Positions 7,724-15,627 of a DNA stretch of 34,786 nt are shown one piece after another (position 1 is the first letter of the stretch; each line of letters opens with the position of its first letter). The translations under genes and the position numbers were made by a program. A model generated the notes under the pieces. It worked only from the letters and a program-made list of their open reading frames with translations. It had not been told where the DNA came from and made no database searches. The stretch covers positions 1 through 34,786 of the forward strand of contig CAIWVL010000163.1 in NCBI GenBank assembly GCA_903916085.1, read 5' to 3'. The DNA is from an uncultured Spartobacteria bacterium (GTDB lineage Bacteria > Verrucomicrobiota > Verrucomicrobiia > Chthoniobacterales > Chthoniobacteraceae).

Positions 7724-9451
7724 ATGCGCCTCCACCCGTCCCTCGCACTAGGCCTTCTGCCCGCCGTTGTTTTCGCTCAATCCCCGGCACCAGCCCCAAA
7801 TCCGGCCGTCGCCAAGGGCGAAGTGCTCCAGTTCACTCTGGAAAACAGTAAAGTTTTCCCAGGCACAACGCGCCAGTTCTGGATCTACATTCCGGCCGCC
7901 TACAACCCCGCAAAGCCCGCCTGCCTCTACGTTCACCAAGACAGCGTGGCAAACAAGGCCCCCGAGGTCTTTGATGCACTCATCGCCAAGGGCGAAATGC
8001 CCGTCACCATCGGCGTCTTCGTCCAACCCGGTCGCCTCAAAGCCCTCACCCCAGAAACCGGTGATCGAGTCAATCGCTCCTTTGAATACGACTCCGTTTC
8101 TCCAGACTACGCAAAGTTCCTCGCCACCGAGTTGCTCCCCGCCGTGGAAAGCAAAACCGCCTCCGACGGTCGCCCCATCCGGCTCTCCGCGAACCCCGAC
8201 GACCGCGCGATTGGTGGCCATAGTTCCGGGGCCATCGCAGCGCTCAATGCTGCCTTCGAGCGTCCCGATCTCTTTCACCGCGTCTTCTCGGGTATCGGTA
8301 GCTTCACTGACATCCGGGGTGGAGATCATTTTTCGTCGCTCATACGCAAAAGCGAACCAAGGCCACTACGCGTCTTTGTGCAGGACGGTGCCCAAGACTT
8401 AAACAACTCTCACGGGGACTGGTGGATGGCAAATCAAACTCTGGAACGTGCCCTCACCTTCTCTGGGTACGAAGTAGCCCACTCCTGGGGTGAAGGCGGC
8501 CATAACGGCAAGGAAATCGCCGTCATCTTCCCAGACGCCATGCGGTTTCTGTGGAAGGACTGGCCCGCTCCAGTCAAGACTCCCGCAGGCTCGGACGCGT
8601 TTCAAAAGTTACTCATTCCTGGAGAAGACTGGCAGTTGGTGACCGAGGGCTACAAGTTCCTGGAAGGTCCAGCGACGAACGCCAAGGGAGAGCTGTTTTT
8701 TAACGATGTCCCCAACAGCAAAACCTACCGACTCAACGCTTCAGGCAAACCTGAGACGTTCGTGGAAGAGTCCGGCAAGGGGGATGGCCAGGCATTCGGT
8801 CCGGATGGTCGCCTTTACGCGGTCGCCGGGGGTGAAAACAAGATTGTTGCCTACAAGCCTGACGGCTCCATGGAAGTGGTCGCGGAGGGCTTTCGGGGAA
8901 ATGACCTGATCGTTCGTCAAGACGGCAAAATCTACGTCACCGAACCAGGCTGGAATGGAAAAGATCCCAGCAACATCTGGCTGATATTACCGGACGGCAC
9001 CAAAAAGATCGTCGACACCGGCCTCAAGTTTTCAAACGGCATCGCGCTCTCCCCAGACCAATCACTTTTATATGTCGCCGATACCAAAAGCCATTGGGTC
9101 TTCAGCTACCAGATCCAGCCAGATGGTTCGCTAGGATTTAAACAACGCTTCTTCAAAATCGCGGTGCCAGAAACTGCTGACGACTCCGGTGCCGACGGCC
9201 TCGAAGTGGACACCACCGGTTGTCTCTATGTGGCAACTCGCATGGGCATTCAAGTTTGCGATCCAGCCGGACGCGTCCAATGCATCCTGCCGATGCCCAA
9301 TGGCAAAGTGGCCAACATGGCTTTCGGCGGCCCAGAAGGCGACGTGCTATACGCCGCGTGCGGAGACAAACTCTTCAAGCGCAAGGTGCGCTCCCACGGC
9401 GTGAAGTCCTTCGAGGCACCGCTGGTGAACAAGAAGTCCAACGGCGGATAA
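7724..9451 (+). CDS. Secreted two-domain protein: putative esterase fused to SMP-30/gluconolactonase-like beta-propeller
   Basis: A 575-residue predicted exported protein. Residues 1-18 form a signal peptide (LALGLLPAVVFAQ). Residues about 35-280 are an alpha/beta hydrolase of the enterochelin-esterase (Fes/esterase D) type, with nucleophile elbow GHSSG (Ser167), an acid candidate near Asp221/225 (VQDGAQDLNN) and catalytic His260 in GEGGHNG. Residues about 300-565 form an SMP-30/gluconolaconase-like six-bladed propeller, with EGPATNAKGELFFND, FGPDGRLYAV, KFSNGIALSPDQSLLYVADT and GADGLEVDTTGCLYVAT. The two activities together suggest cleavage of an ester followed by opening of a sugar lactone, but the substrate is unknown. 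ATG 7724 is preferred over upstream in-frame starts because it places the signal peptide at the N-terminus. It follows the cytochrome gene closely. Confidence 0.88.
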   Translation: MRLHPSLALGLLPAVVFAQSPAPAPNPAVAKGEVLQFTLENSKVFPGTTRQFWIYIPAAYNPAKPACLYVHQDSVANKAPEVFDALIAKGEMPVTIGVFVQPGRLKALTPETGDRVNRSFEYDSVSPDYAKFLATELLPAVESKTASDGRPIRLSANPDDRAIGGHSSGAIAALNAAFERPDLFHRVFSGIGSFTDIRGGDHFSSLIRKSEPRPLRVFVQDGAQDLNNSHGDWWMANQTLERALTFSGYEVAHSWGEGGHNGKEIAVIFPDAMRFLWKDWPAPVKTPAGSDAFQKLLIPGEDWQLVTEGYKFLEGPATNAKGELFFNDVPNSKTYRLNASGKPETFVEESGKGDGQAFGPDGRLYAVAGGENKIVAYKPDGSMEVVAEGFRGNDLIVRQDGKIYVTEPGWNGKDPSNIWLILPDGTKKIVDTGLKFSNGIALSPDQSLLYVADTKSHWVFSYQIQPDGSLGFKQRFFKIAVPETADDSGADGLEVDTTGCLYVATRMGIQVCDPAGRVQCILPMPNGKVANMAFGGPEGDVLYAACGDKLFKRKVRSHGVKSFEAPLVNKKSNGG

Positions 9452-9460
9452 GCCGCGTGA

Positions 9461-9536
9461 GGATGGGAATCCATGCGCGGGGATGGGGCCCAAGGGAGGG
9501 AGCCAGCGACACCCGCTGCATCGCGCGCTCCCATCC
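9461..9536. repeat. Palindromic intergenic element
   Basis: Inverted repeat GGATGGGA (9461-9468) with TCCCATCC (9529-9536), enclosing a perfect small hairpin CAGCG-ACACC-CGCTG (9504-9518). The core word CAGCGACACC also occurs in the palindrome at 17429-17453, which suggests a related dispersed element. It lies just after the esterase/SMP-30 stop and may also act in transcription termination, although no T tract follows. Confidence 0.4.
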
Positions 9537-9560
9537 CAGTCCTCTCACCCCAGAAATCCG

Positions 9561-9590
9561 TTGACGCCCTGAAAGGCGAGGCACTAGGAT
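9561..9590 (+). promoter_or_regulatory. Candidate sigma-70 promoter for the NDK gene
   Basis: TTGACG (9561-9566) and TAGGAT (9585-9590) are separated by 18 bases and lie about 110 bases before the NDK start at 9703. The match is five of six and four of six to consensus. A second perfect TTGACA at 9613-9618 has no convincing -10. Prediction from sequence only. Confidence 0.3.
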
Positions 9591-9702
9591 TCCCAGCCCG
9601 AAACGTGGCCGTTTGACACGGCTAGTCAGGGATCACATGCCTGCCTTGAGTGCCCGCAAGCTGCCTTAACCCGCGCTTGCAGGATCAGGGCTTTTTTGTC
9701 TT

Positions 9703-10866
9703 ATGTCTGAAGAACTTTCCTACGTCCTAGTCACACCGCACTCCGTTCGCAAATCGCGCACCGGCACCATCTTGTCGCGCCTGATTTCTCGCACCGCGCT
9801 GGACCTCGTGGCAGCCCGGATGTTTGCGCCCTCAGCCGAACTCATCAGCGCTTACGCCGAAACGCTGGTCACCTCGGAACAACCCTCGCACCGGGGCATT
9901 CAGGATCTCCTGCGCCGCTACGTGCTCTCAAACCTGACGCCCTCTGCCAACCAGCGCCCCCGCGTGCTCATGCTCGTCTTCAAGGGCGAAAACGCCGTGG
10001 AAAAAATCCGCGCCGCCGTGGGTCACATTCTCCACGAAGACCCCAGTGGTCAGACCATCCGCGACACCTTTGGCGACTACATCACTGACTCGCACGGAGA
10101 AGTCGCCTACTTCGAACCTGCGGCCATCGCTCCCCAAGACGCTGAAAGCGCCAAAAAGGATCTCCTCCTCTGGGCGGCCCATTCCGACAAAGAAGGCGGC
10201 ATTCTCGACTCCACAGTCACTTTCCCTCCCGGGTCCCATGTCGAAAAGACCTTGGTTCTCATCAAACCCGACAATTTCCGCGTCCCAAGCACGCGCCCAG
10301 GCGGAGTCATGGACGTGTTCTCCCGCTCAGGCCTCTACATCGTGGGCTTCAAGGTACACCGCATGAGCGTGGCGCAGGCCGAACAGTTCTATGGTCCCGT
10401 GCTGGAAGTGCTCATGGAAAAACTCAAAGACCGCTCTGGCGAACAGGCTGCCAAGGCTCTGGAAGCGGAGTTCGGTCTTCCAGTATCTTCCGACACGAAG
10501 GCAAAGCTCGGAGACCTTCTCGGTCCCATCCATGGCCGCGAAAACTGGGAACAAATTGTGAAGTTCATGGCCGGCCGCAAGCCCAGCGACTGTCCCGAGG
10601 AACTTCGCAACGCTCCTGGTACCGAAAAGTGTATCGCCCTCGTCTACCAAGGCGTGGATGCCGTGCGCAAAACACGCGAGGTTCTCGGGCCCACAGACCC
10701 CTCCAAGGCGCCTCCCGGATCCATCCGTCGGGAATTCGGCCAGACCATCATGGTCAACGCCGCCCACGCCTCGGACGCCCCCGAAAACGCCGAGCGCGAA
10801 ATGGCAATCATTCAGATTGCTGAAAATAACTTCAAAGCACTCGTGGAAGACTGGTACTCCCGCTAA
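9703..10866 (+). CDS. ndk: Double-domain nucleoside diphosphate kinase with degenerate first domain
   Basis: NDK transfers the gamma phosphate of ATP to nucleoside diphosphates through a phospho-histidine. The protein is 387 residues, far longer than the usual 140 or so. Residues 182-387 carry a good NDK domain: TLVLIKPDNF (Lys188), PTDPSKAPPGSIRREFG, and the active-site NAAHASDAPENAERE (His355). It is interrupted by an insertion of roughly 60 residues around 230-290. Residues 1-160 look like a second NDK fold: SYVLVTPHSVRKSRTGTILSRL, LVFKGENAVEKIRAAVG and IRDTFGDYITDSHGEVAYFE. Here the KPD lysine is lost (VTPHS) and the histidine is shifted relative to the FG motif, so this half is probably not catalytic. 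It is preceded by a 251-base leader and followed 56 bases later by the aminotransferase. Confidence 0.88.
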   Translation: MSEELSYVLVTPHSVRKSRTGTILSRLISRTALDLVAARMFAPSAELISAYAETLVTSEQPSHRGIQDLLRRYVLSNLTPSANQRPRVLMLVFKGENAVEKIRAAVGHILHEDPSGQTIRDTFGDYITDSHGEVAYFEPAAIAPQDAESAKKDLLLWAAHSDKEGGILDSTVTFPPGSHVEKTLVLIKPDNFRVPSTRPGGVMDVFSRSGLYIVGFKVHRMSVAQAEQFYGPVLEVLMEKLKDRSGEQAAKALEAEFGLPVSSDTKAKLGDLLGPIHGRENWEQIVKFMAGRKPSDCPEELRNAPGTEKCIALVYQGVDAVRKTREVLGPTDPSKAPPGSIRREFGQTIMVNAAHASDAPENAEREMAIIQIAENNFKALVEDWYSR

Positions 10867-10922
10867 TCTATCCGCTGCCTTCAACCTTTCCGTCCCTTTT
10901 CGACTTTTATCTCCCGCTTGCC

Positions 10923-12086
10923 ATGGAACTTGCTCACCGCGCCACCATCCTCACCCCGTCCCTGACCCTCGCCATCGACTCCAAGGCCAAAGCCATGAAG
11001 GCCGAGGGCATCGACGTCTGTAGCTTCGGAGCCGGAGAACCGGACTGCGATACGCCCGAACACATCAAGGCAGCCGCCATGGCCTCCCTCGACGGCGGCT
11101 TTACCAAGTACACGCCTTCCAGCGGCATCCCCGAACTGCGTCAGGCCATCGCCGACAAGTTCAAGGCTGATAACGGTATCGACTACAAGCCCAGCCAAAT
11201 TATCGTCTCCAACGGCGCCAAACACTCCTGCTACAACGCCGTCCTCGCCGTCTGTGAACCCGGCGACGAAGTGATTATCCCCGCTCCCTACTGGCTCTCC
11301 TATCCGGAAATGGTGCGCCTCGCCGGGGGCGAACCCGTGATCGTTCAGACCACCGAAGAGAACGATTGGAAAATGACCCCCGAAGACTTCGAAAGCGCCA
11401 TGACCCCGCGCACGAAGATGGTGATCATCAACTCACCAGGCAACCCCACAGGATCCGTTTACTCCAAAAAAGAACTCGAAGCCCTCGTCGAAATCGCCGC
11501 CACAGAGGACATCTTCATCCTCTCCGACGAAATCTACGAAAAGCTTACCTACGATGGGGCCAAACACGTCTCCGTTGCCTCTCTCTCCAAGACCGCCTAC
11601 GACTTGACGATCACTGTCAACGGCTTCTCCAAAGCCTACGCCATGACAGGCTGGCGCCTGGGCTATCTCGCAGCCCCCGAGCCCATCGCCAAAGCCATCG
11701 ACGCCATCCAAAGCCATTCCACCTCGAACCCCTGTTCGTTTGCCCAACAGGGCGGTCTCGCTGCCCTCAAAGGCGATCAAACTGCCGTAGAGGAAATGCG
11801 CCAGGAATTTGATCTGCGCCGCCAATACATGATCCAACGCCTCGGCACGATTGAGCGCGTCAGCGTCGTCGAACCCAAGGGGGCCTTCTACGTCCTGGCC
11901 AACATCTCCAAGTTCGGCCTCAATTCCACCGACTTCGCAGAGCAACTTCTCGCCAAACACCATGTGGCTGTCGTTCCAGGCGTGGCCTTCGGTGATGACC
12001 GCACCATCCGCCTCTCGTACGCGACGGGGTTGGACATCATCAAAAAGGGTCTCGACCGTCTCGAAGAGTTCTGCAAATCCCTCTAA
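10923..12086 (+). CDS. Class I PLP-dependent aminotransferase (aspartate aminotransferase type)
   Basis: Cytoplasmic pyridoxal-phosphate enzyme of fold type I, 387 residues, closest in pattern to the AAT Ib/AspB group that accepts aspartate or prephenate. Visible are GAGEPDCDTPEHI near residue 37, the TKYTPSSGIPELRQAI substrate-side segment, SNGAKHSCYNAV, INSPGNPTGSVYS with the conserved Asn-Pro-Thr-Gly, LSDEIYEKLTYDG with the cofactor-binding Asp and Tyr, NGFSKAYAMTGWRLGY with the PLP lysine at residue 237, and the C-terminal IRLSYA with the alpha-carboxylate-binding Arg. The exact substrate cannot be fixed from sequence. It sits between ndk and rpoA, each separated by an intergenic gap, so it may be in the ndk transcript. 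Confidence 0.92.
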   Translation: MELAHRATILTPSLTLAIDSKAKAMKAEGIDVCSFGAGEPDCDTPEHIKAAAMASLDGGFTKYTPSSGIPELRQAIADKFKADNGIDYKPSQIIVSNGAKHSCYNAVLAVCEPGDEVIIPAPYWLSYPEMVRLAGGEPVIVQTTEENDWKMTPEDFESAMTPRTKMVIINSPGNPTGSVYSKKELEALVEIAATEDIFILSDEIYEKLTYDGAKHVSVASLSKTAYDLTITVNGFSKAYAMTGWRLGYLAAPEPIAKAIDAIQSHSTSNPCSFAQQGGLAALKGDQTAVEEMRQEFDLRRQYMIQRLGTIERVSVVEPKGAFYVLANISKFGLNSTDFAEQLLAKHHVAVVPGVAFGDDRTIRLSYATGLDIIKKGLDRLEEFCKSL

Positions 12087-12319
12087 TCCCCAGTTCTTCA
12101 AACACGGACCGAGGTAGAATTACAAAAGCATCTGTCTTTCCCCTTGCCTTTGGCGACTGCCCGGTATTGTCTCCTTCCCCCCTTAATTTTTAGTCAGCGC
12201 AACCCTGAATCCTCACCGTTGGTCCCTGGGCGTCGAACTTAAGTCCGCACGCCACATGCGCCAGGGGAAACCCGGTGAACCCCGAATCCAAAGCTGCCTC
12301 TTGGCGGCATGTTAATCCT

Positions 12320-13339
12320 ATGCCAGTTCGTCTTGGTCGATTTGAAATGCCGTCCTCCCTCGCTAAAGACGAGGCCTCCCGGTCGGATACCTACGGAAAG
12401 TTTATCGCCGAACCTTTCGAGGCCGGCTACGGACACACGGTGGGCAACTCCCTCCGTCGCGTCCTCTTGTCCTCACTCGAAGGCGCCGCCATCACCGCAG
12501 TGAAGATCCAGGGCGCGAACCACGAGTTCCAGACCCTCCCCCACGTGGTAGAGGACGTCACCGACATCATCCTCAACCTCAAAAAGGTCAAGTTCAAGGC
12601 GCACGACCACGAGATCCGGAACCTTGTCATCTCTGTAAACAAGGAAGGCGCGATCACGGCCGGCGACATTCAGGACTCCGCCCAGTGTGAAGTGGTCAAC
12701 AAGGATCAAATCATCTGTACCCTTGACAAAAAGGTGAAGTTCGACGCAGAGCTGGAAGTCCGCGTGGGCCGTGGCTTTGCTTCCGGCGACCAGAATAAGC
12801 GCCCAGAACAACCGATTGGCGTCATCGCGATCGATTCGATTTTCTCGCCTGTCACTCGCGTCAAGTACGCCGTCGAAGCCACTCGCGTGGGCCAGCGCAC
12901 CGATTACGACAAACTCGTACTCGAAATCTGGACCGACGGGCGCATCTCTCCTGAGGACGCCCTTGTGCAATCTTCCAGCATCTTGAAGCGCCACTTTGAA
13001 CCCTTCTACGGCTACGACGAAAACGCCGTCGAATTCACTGAAGAGCAGCCTCAGCAGAGCCAGGAAAACCAGAAGCTTAAGAAGCTTCTCAACATGAGCG
13101 TCAACGAAATCGAACTCTCGGTACGCGCCGCTAACTGCCTCAACAACGCCAACATCACCACCGTAGGTCAGTTGGCGCAGAAGTCGGAAGGCGAAATGCT
13201 CAAGTACCGCAACTTTGGTAAGAAATCGCTCAACGAAATCAAAGACAAGCTGCACCAGCTGGGCCTGTCGCTCGGGATGAAATTCGAGTCTGGTTTGGTC
13301 GAACCTAATTCGGCTGAGACCGCGCTGGTCCAACGTTAA
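12320..13339 (+). CDS. rpoA: DNA-directed RNA polymerase subunit alpha
   Basis: Alpha subunit that nucleates RNA polymerase assembly and contacts upstream promoter DNA and regulators. It has about 339 residues. The N-terminal domain shows FIAEPFEAGYGHTVGNSLRRVLLSSLEGAAI, FQTLPHVVEDVTDIILNLK and DKLVLEIWTDGRISPEDAL. The C-terminal domain shows NMSVNEIELSVRAANCLNNANITTVGQL and MLKYRNFGKKSLNEIKDKL. ATG 12320 (MPVRLGRFEMP) is preferred to the upstream ATG at 12275 because it matches the usual short leader. It is followed 42 bases later by rplQ, the standard arrangement. The gene before it is an aminotransferase rather than rpsD/rpsK/rpsM, so this pair is detached from the rest of the alpha operon. 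Confidence 0.97.
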   Translation: MPVRLGRFEMPSSLAKDEASRSDTYGKFIAEPFEAGYGHTVGNSLRRVLLSSLEGAAITAVKIQGANHEFQTLPHVVEDVTDIILNLKKVKFKAHDHEIRNLVISVNKEGAITAGDIQDSAQCEVVNKDQIICTLDKKVKFDAELEVRVGRGFASGDQNKRPEQPIGVIAIDSIFSPVTRVKYAVEATRVGQRTDYDKLVLEIWTDGRISPEDALVQSSSILKRHFEPFYGYDENAVEFTEEQPQQSQENQKLKKLLNMSVNEIELSVRAANCLNNANITTVGQLAQKSEGEMLKYRNFGKKSLNEIKDKLHQLGLSLGMKFESGLVEPNSAETALVQR

Positions 13340-13381
13340 GCCCCGAGCCCCAAAAGCTAACCCTCACACCCACTCCTCTTT

Positions 13382-13804
13382 ATGCGTCACAAACGGAACA
13401 CCGTCAAACTCGGCCGCTCGCAGGCCCACCGCGACGCGCTTCTGGCTAATCAGGTCATCAGCCTGATTGAACATAGCCGGATCAAGACCACGCTGGCGAA
13501 GGCCAAAGCCGTGCGTCCCTTCGCGGAAAAACTAGTCACCATCGGCCGCAAGAACTCGCTTCACGCACGCCGCTTGGCTCTCGCCTACCTCCACCACAAC
13601 CAGTCCGCTGTGCGCGATCTGTTTGAAAAAGTTGCCCCCCGCACCGTCGGACGCAATGGCGGTTACACTCGCATTATCAAGCTCGGCCAGCGTCACAGCG
13701 ACGCTTCCGAGATGGCTTACTTGGAATGGGTGGATCAGGCGCACGCAGAAGGTGAACACGCCGTGACTGCTCCCGCTGCAGAACACGCAGAAGAAGCCAA
13801 GTAA
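13382..13804 (+). CDS. rplQ: 50S ribosomal protein L17
   Basis: Large-subunit ribosomal protein bL17. The 140 residues begin with the conserved MRHKRNTVKLGRSQAHRDALL and continue with NQVISLIEHSRIKTTLAKAKAVRPFAEKLVT. The family core ends with GGYTRIIKLGQRHSDASEMAYLEWVD, followed by an Ala/Glu-rich tail (HAVTAPAAEHAEEAK) of the kind that varies between phyla. It lies 42 bases downstream of rpoA and is followed by a strong hairpin terminator, so it ends the transcription unit. Confidence 0.97.
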   Translation: MRHKRNTVKLGRSQAHRDALLANQVISLIEHSRIKTTLAKAKAVRPFAEKLVTIGRKNSLHARRLALAYLHHNQSAVRDLFEKVAPRTVGRNGGYTRIIKLGQRHSDASEMAYLEWVDQAHAEGEHAVTAPAAEHAEEAK

Positions 13805-13835
13805 GGCTCTAAAGCCACGGCATCGTTTCTATCAA

Positions 13836-13876
13836 GGGCGCGTCTTCCTGTTCCAGGAGGCCGCGCCCTTTCTCTT
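13836..13876 (+). terminator. Rho-independent terminator after rplQ
   Basis: GGGCGCG (13836-13842) pairs with CGCGCCC (13862-13868), with an additional inner pairing TCCTG/CAGGA, followed by TTTCTCTT. It lies 31 bases after the rplQ stop. Confidence 0.8.
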
Positions 13877-14051
13877 GTGGCCTTGCGGTTCTAATCCCTT
13901 TGCTCATTTATAGCCCGCCCCCGTTGCAATTCATCACTTTTGAATTAGGTTACACACCAAGCAACACGGAAATATAGCACGACAATCTCCGCCATTCCTA
14001 TTTGCCCTGATAAAAGAAAGACAACGGGGTTAACGCATTGGGTTTAACTTT

Positions 14052-14621
14052 ATGAGCCTTCCAAACCTGTTCACTCGCACGTCCGCCCCCCTCCCACCGC
14101 TCCTTCGTGCGCTCGCCGCGTTGCTGCTGCTCTCACTATGCAGTTGCGCCGGACTGCGCCGCATGGAAATGCGTCCCACGGAGGTATTTTACCTGGCAAA
14201 TACCCCAGAGCAATTTGCCCCAAAACCGCCAGACTTCCCCCTGCCCATGCTCAACCAGGCCCCCCCCAAGAGTCGCATGATCGGCACCTTCCAATTCCGG
14301 ACAGAAAAAGGTCGCGATTTCGCCATCCGCAGCGCCCTCCACAACGGTCGCCGCGTCGGAGCCGACTCCGTCTGGGTCCGCCACATTAACGAATGGGCCG
14401 AGCCATTCGCCTACGATGTACCCGCCCACTGGGAAACCCGGTGGGAAACCATCTACAGAACCCGCGTAATACGCGAAAAAAGGGGCCCCGGGATGCCTGA
14501 CGCCGTACACCAAGAGAGTTTTCCAGTCACCATCCAGCGCAACGAGTGGCATCCCACCCAGCACGTCTCGGGGTATCATCACTACACAAGCATTGATGCA
14601 CTCATGTTCCGCCTGAAATGA
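14052..14621 (+). CDS. Putative lipoprotein of unknown function
   Basis: A 189-residue predicted lipoprotein. The N-terminus has a long hydrophobic stretch (LLRALAALLLLSLCSCAG) ending in a lipobox-like LCSC followed by AG, so lipidation at the Cys near residue 32 is likely. The mature part contains TFQFRTEKGRDFAIRSALHNGRRVGADSVWVRHINEW, reminiscent of small outer-membrane lipoproteins in which a conserved Gly-Ala-Asp segment follows a helix; no named family is certain. A run of eight C bases at 14260-14267 lies inside the coding sequence (codons for Ala-Pro-Pro). It starts about 175 bases after the rplQ terminator and is followed 31 bases later by the permease gene, so it may share a transcript with the DUF318/DUF1980 pair. 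Confidence 0.75.
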   Translation: MSLPNLFTRTSAPLPPLLRALAALLLLSLCSCAGLRRMEMRPTEVFYLANTPEQFAPKPPDFPLPMLNQAPPKSRMIGTFQFRTEKGRDFAIRSALHNGRRVGADSVWVRHINEWAEPFAYDVPAHWETRWETIYRTRVIREKRGPGMPDAVHQESFPVTIQRNEWHPTQHVSGYHHYTSIDALMFRLK

Positions 14622-14652
14622 ATCCTTGCTCGCGCCCCCACCTATCATCCCT

Positions 14653-15609
14653 ATGACTTGGTTTTCATTCCATGCCGGCGACTTTGCCGTTGCGTTTCTG
14701 AGTGTGCTGCTTGAGGGCATTCCCTTCTTGCTCCTCGGCTCGCTCATCTCAGGGCTCGTGGACGCCTTCGTCTCCCCCGAGCGGCTCGCGAAGATTCTCC
14801 CTCGCAATCCTCTCGCCGCTGTCTGTATGAGTGGACTTTTGGGACTGCTCTTTCCCATGTGCGAGTGCGGAAGCGTCGTCGTGATCCGGCGCTTTCTACG
14901 CAAAGGACTCCCTGTGGGCTGCGCAGTCACCTACATGCTGGGCGCCCCCATTGTCAGTCCCATCGTTGCTCTCAGCACCTTCGCCGCCTTTCGAGGACAG
15001 CACCCGCTTGAAATGACCATGTTGCGTTTGGGAATGGGCTTTGTGATCGCAGTGGCCGTAGGTCTTATTTTGCAAAGGTTACCCGTCTCCACCGTCCTGC
15101 TTCCAGGCATCGCTGGACCCATGCCTTCCTCGCCATCCACGCGCACAGGACTACGCATCGCACCCTCCGAAGGCCAGTTCGCCGAACAACCCACCAGCCT
15201 CGGGGCGCGCCTCCAGAAAGCCGTCTATTCAGCTACGACGGATTTTCTAGATGTAGCCGTGTTTTTCATCATCGGCGCAGCCATCACCAGCGTGCTGAGC
15301 ACTGCCGTCCACCGCTCTGTGCTCGACCCGCTGGCGGCAAATCCCTTGGCCGCTATTTTTTCTTTGATGTTCGTGGCGGTCGCTCTGGCGCTTTGCAGCA
15401 CCACAGACGCCTTTATTGCCGCTACCAGTTTCCCCGCCTTCCCAATGACAGCTAAGCTCGCTTTCTTAGTTTTTGGTCCGATGTTTGACCTCAAACTTTA
15501 CTGGCTGTACGGACTCATCTTCAAAAGACGTACCGTCCTGCTTCTCGCCTTGGGATTGTTTTTCGGCATCGGTGTCACTTGCTGGCGTCTCAACAGACTC
15601 GGATTCTAA
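14653..15609 (+). CDS. DUF318 (ArsP/YraQ-family) permease
   Basis: Polytopic inner-membrane permease of about 318 residues with roughly eight hydrophobic segments. Family features visible are the N-terminal FLSVLLEGIPFLLLGSLISGLVDAFVS and the cysteine signature FPMCECGSVVVIRRFLRKGLPVGCAVTYMLGAPIVSPIV (Cys70, Cys72). A symmetrical second half contains VAVFFIIGAAITS, and LCSTTDAFIAATSF replaces the usual second CxC-like repeat. Members transport arsenicals or other unidentified solutes. It is directly followed by a DUF1980 protein, the conserved partner of this permease group in Bacillus (YcgQ/YcgR-like pair). A TTG at 14626 in the same frame is possible, but ATG 14653 gives the normal N-terminus. 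Confidence 0.88.
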   Translation: MTWFSFHAGDFAVAFLSVLLEGIPFLLLGSLISGLVDAFVSPERLAKILPRNPLAAVCMSGLLGLLFPMCECGSVVVIRRFLRKGLPVGCAVTYMLGAPIVSPIVALSTFAAFRGQHPLEMTMLRLGMGFVIAVAVGLILQRLPVSTVLLPGIAGPMPSSPSTRTGLRIAPSEGQFAEQPTSLGARLQKAVYSATTDFLDVAVFFIIGAAITSVLSTAVHRSVLDPLAANPLAAIFSLMFVAVALALCSTTDAFIAATSFPAFPMTAKLAFLVFGPMFDLKLYWLYGLIFKRRTVLLLALGLFFGIGVTCWRLNRLGF

Positions 15610-15627
15610 CCCTGCGCTTCACTGACC

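Noticed and set aside
12473-13333. Minus-strand open frame of 286 codons
   Set aside because: Antisense to rpoA; its Val/Asp/Leu-rich composition follows from codon bias on the opposite strand.
14136-14930. Minus-strand open frame of 264 codons
   Set aside because: It spans the antisense of the lipoprotein and permease genes and has no initiation or domain evidence.
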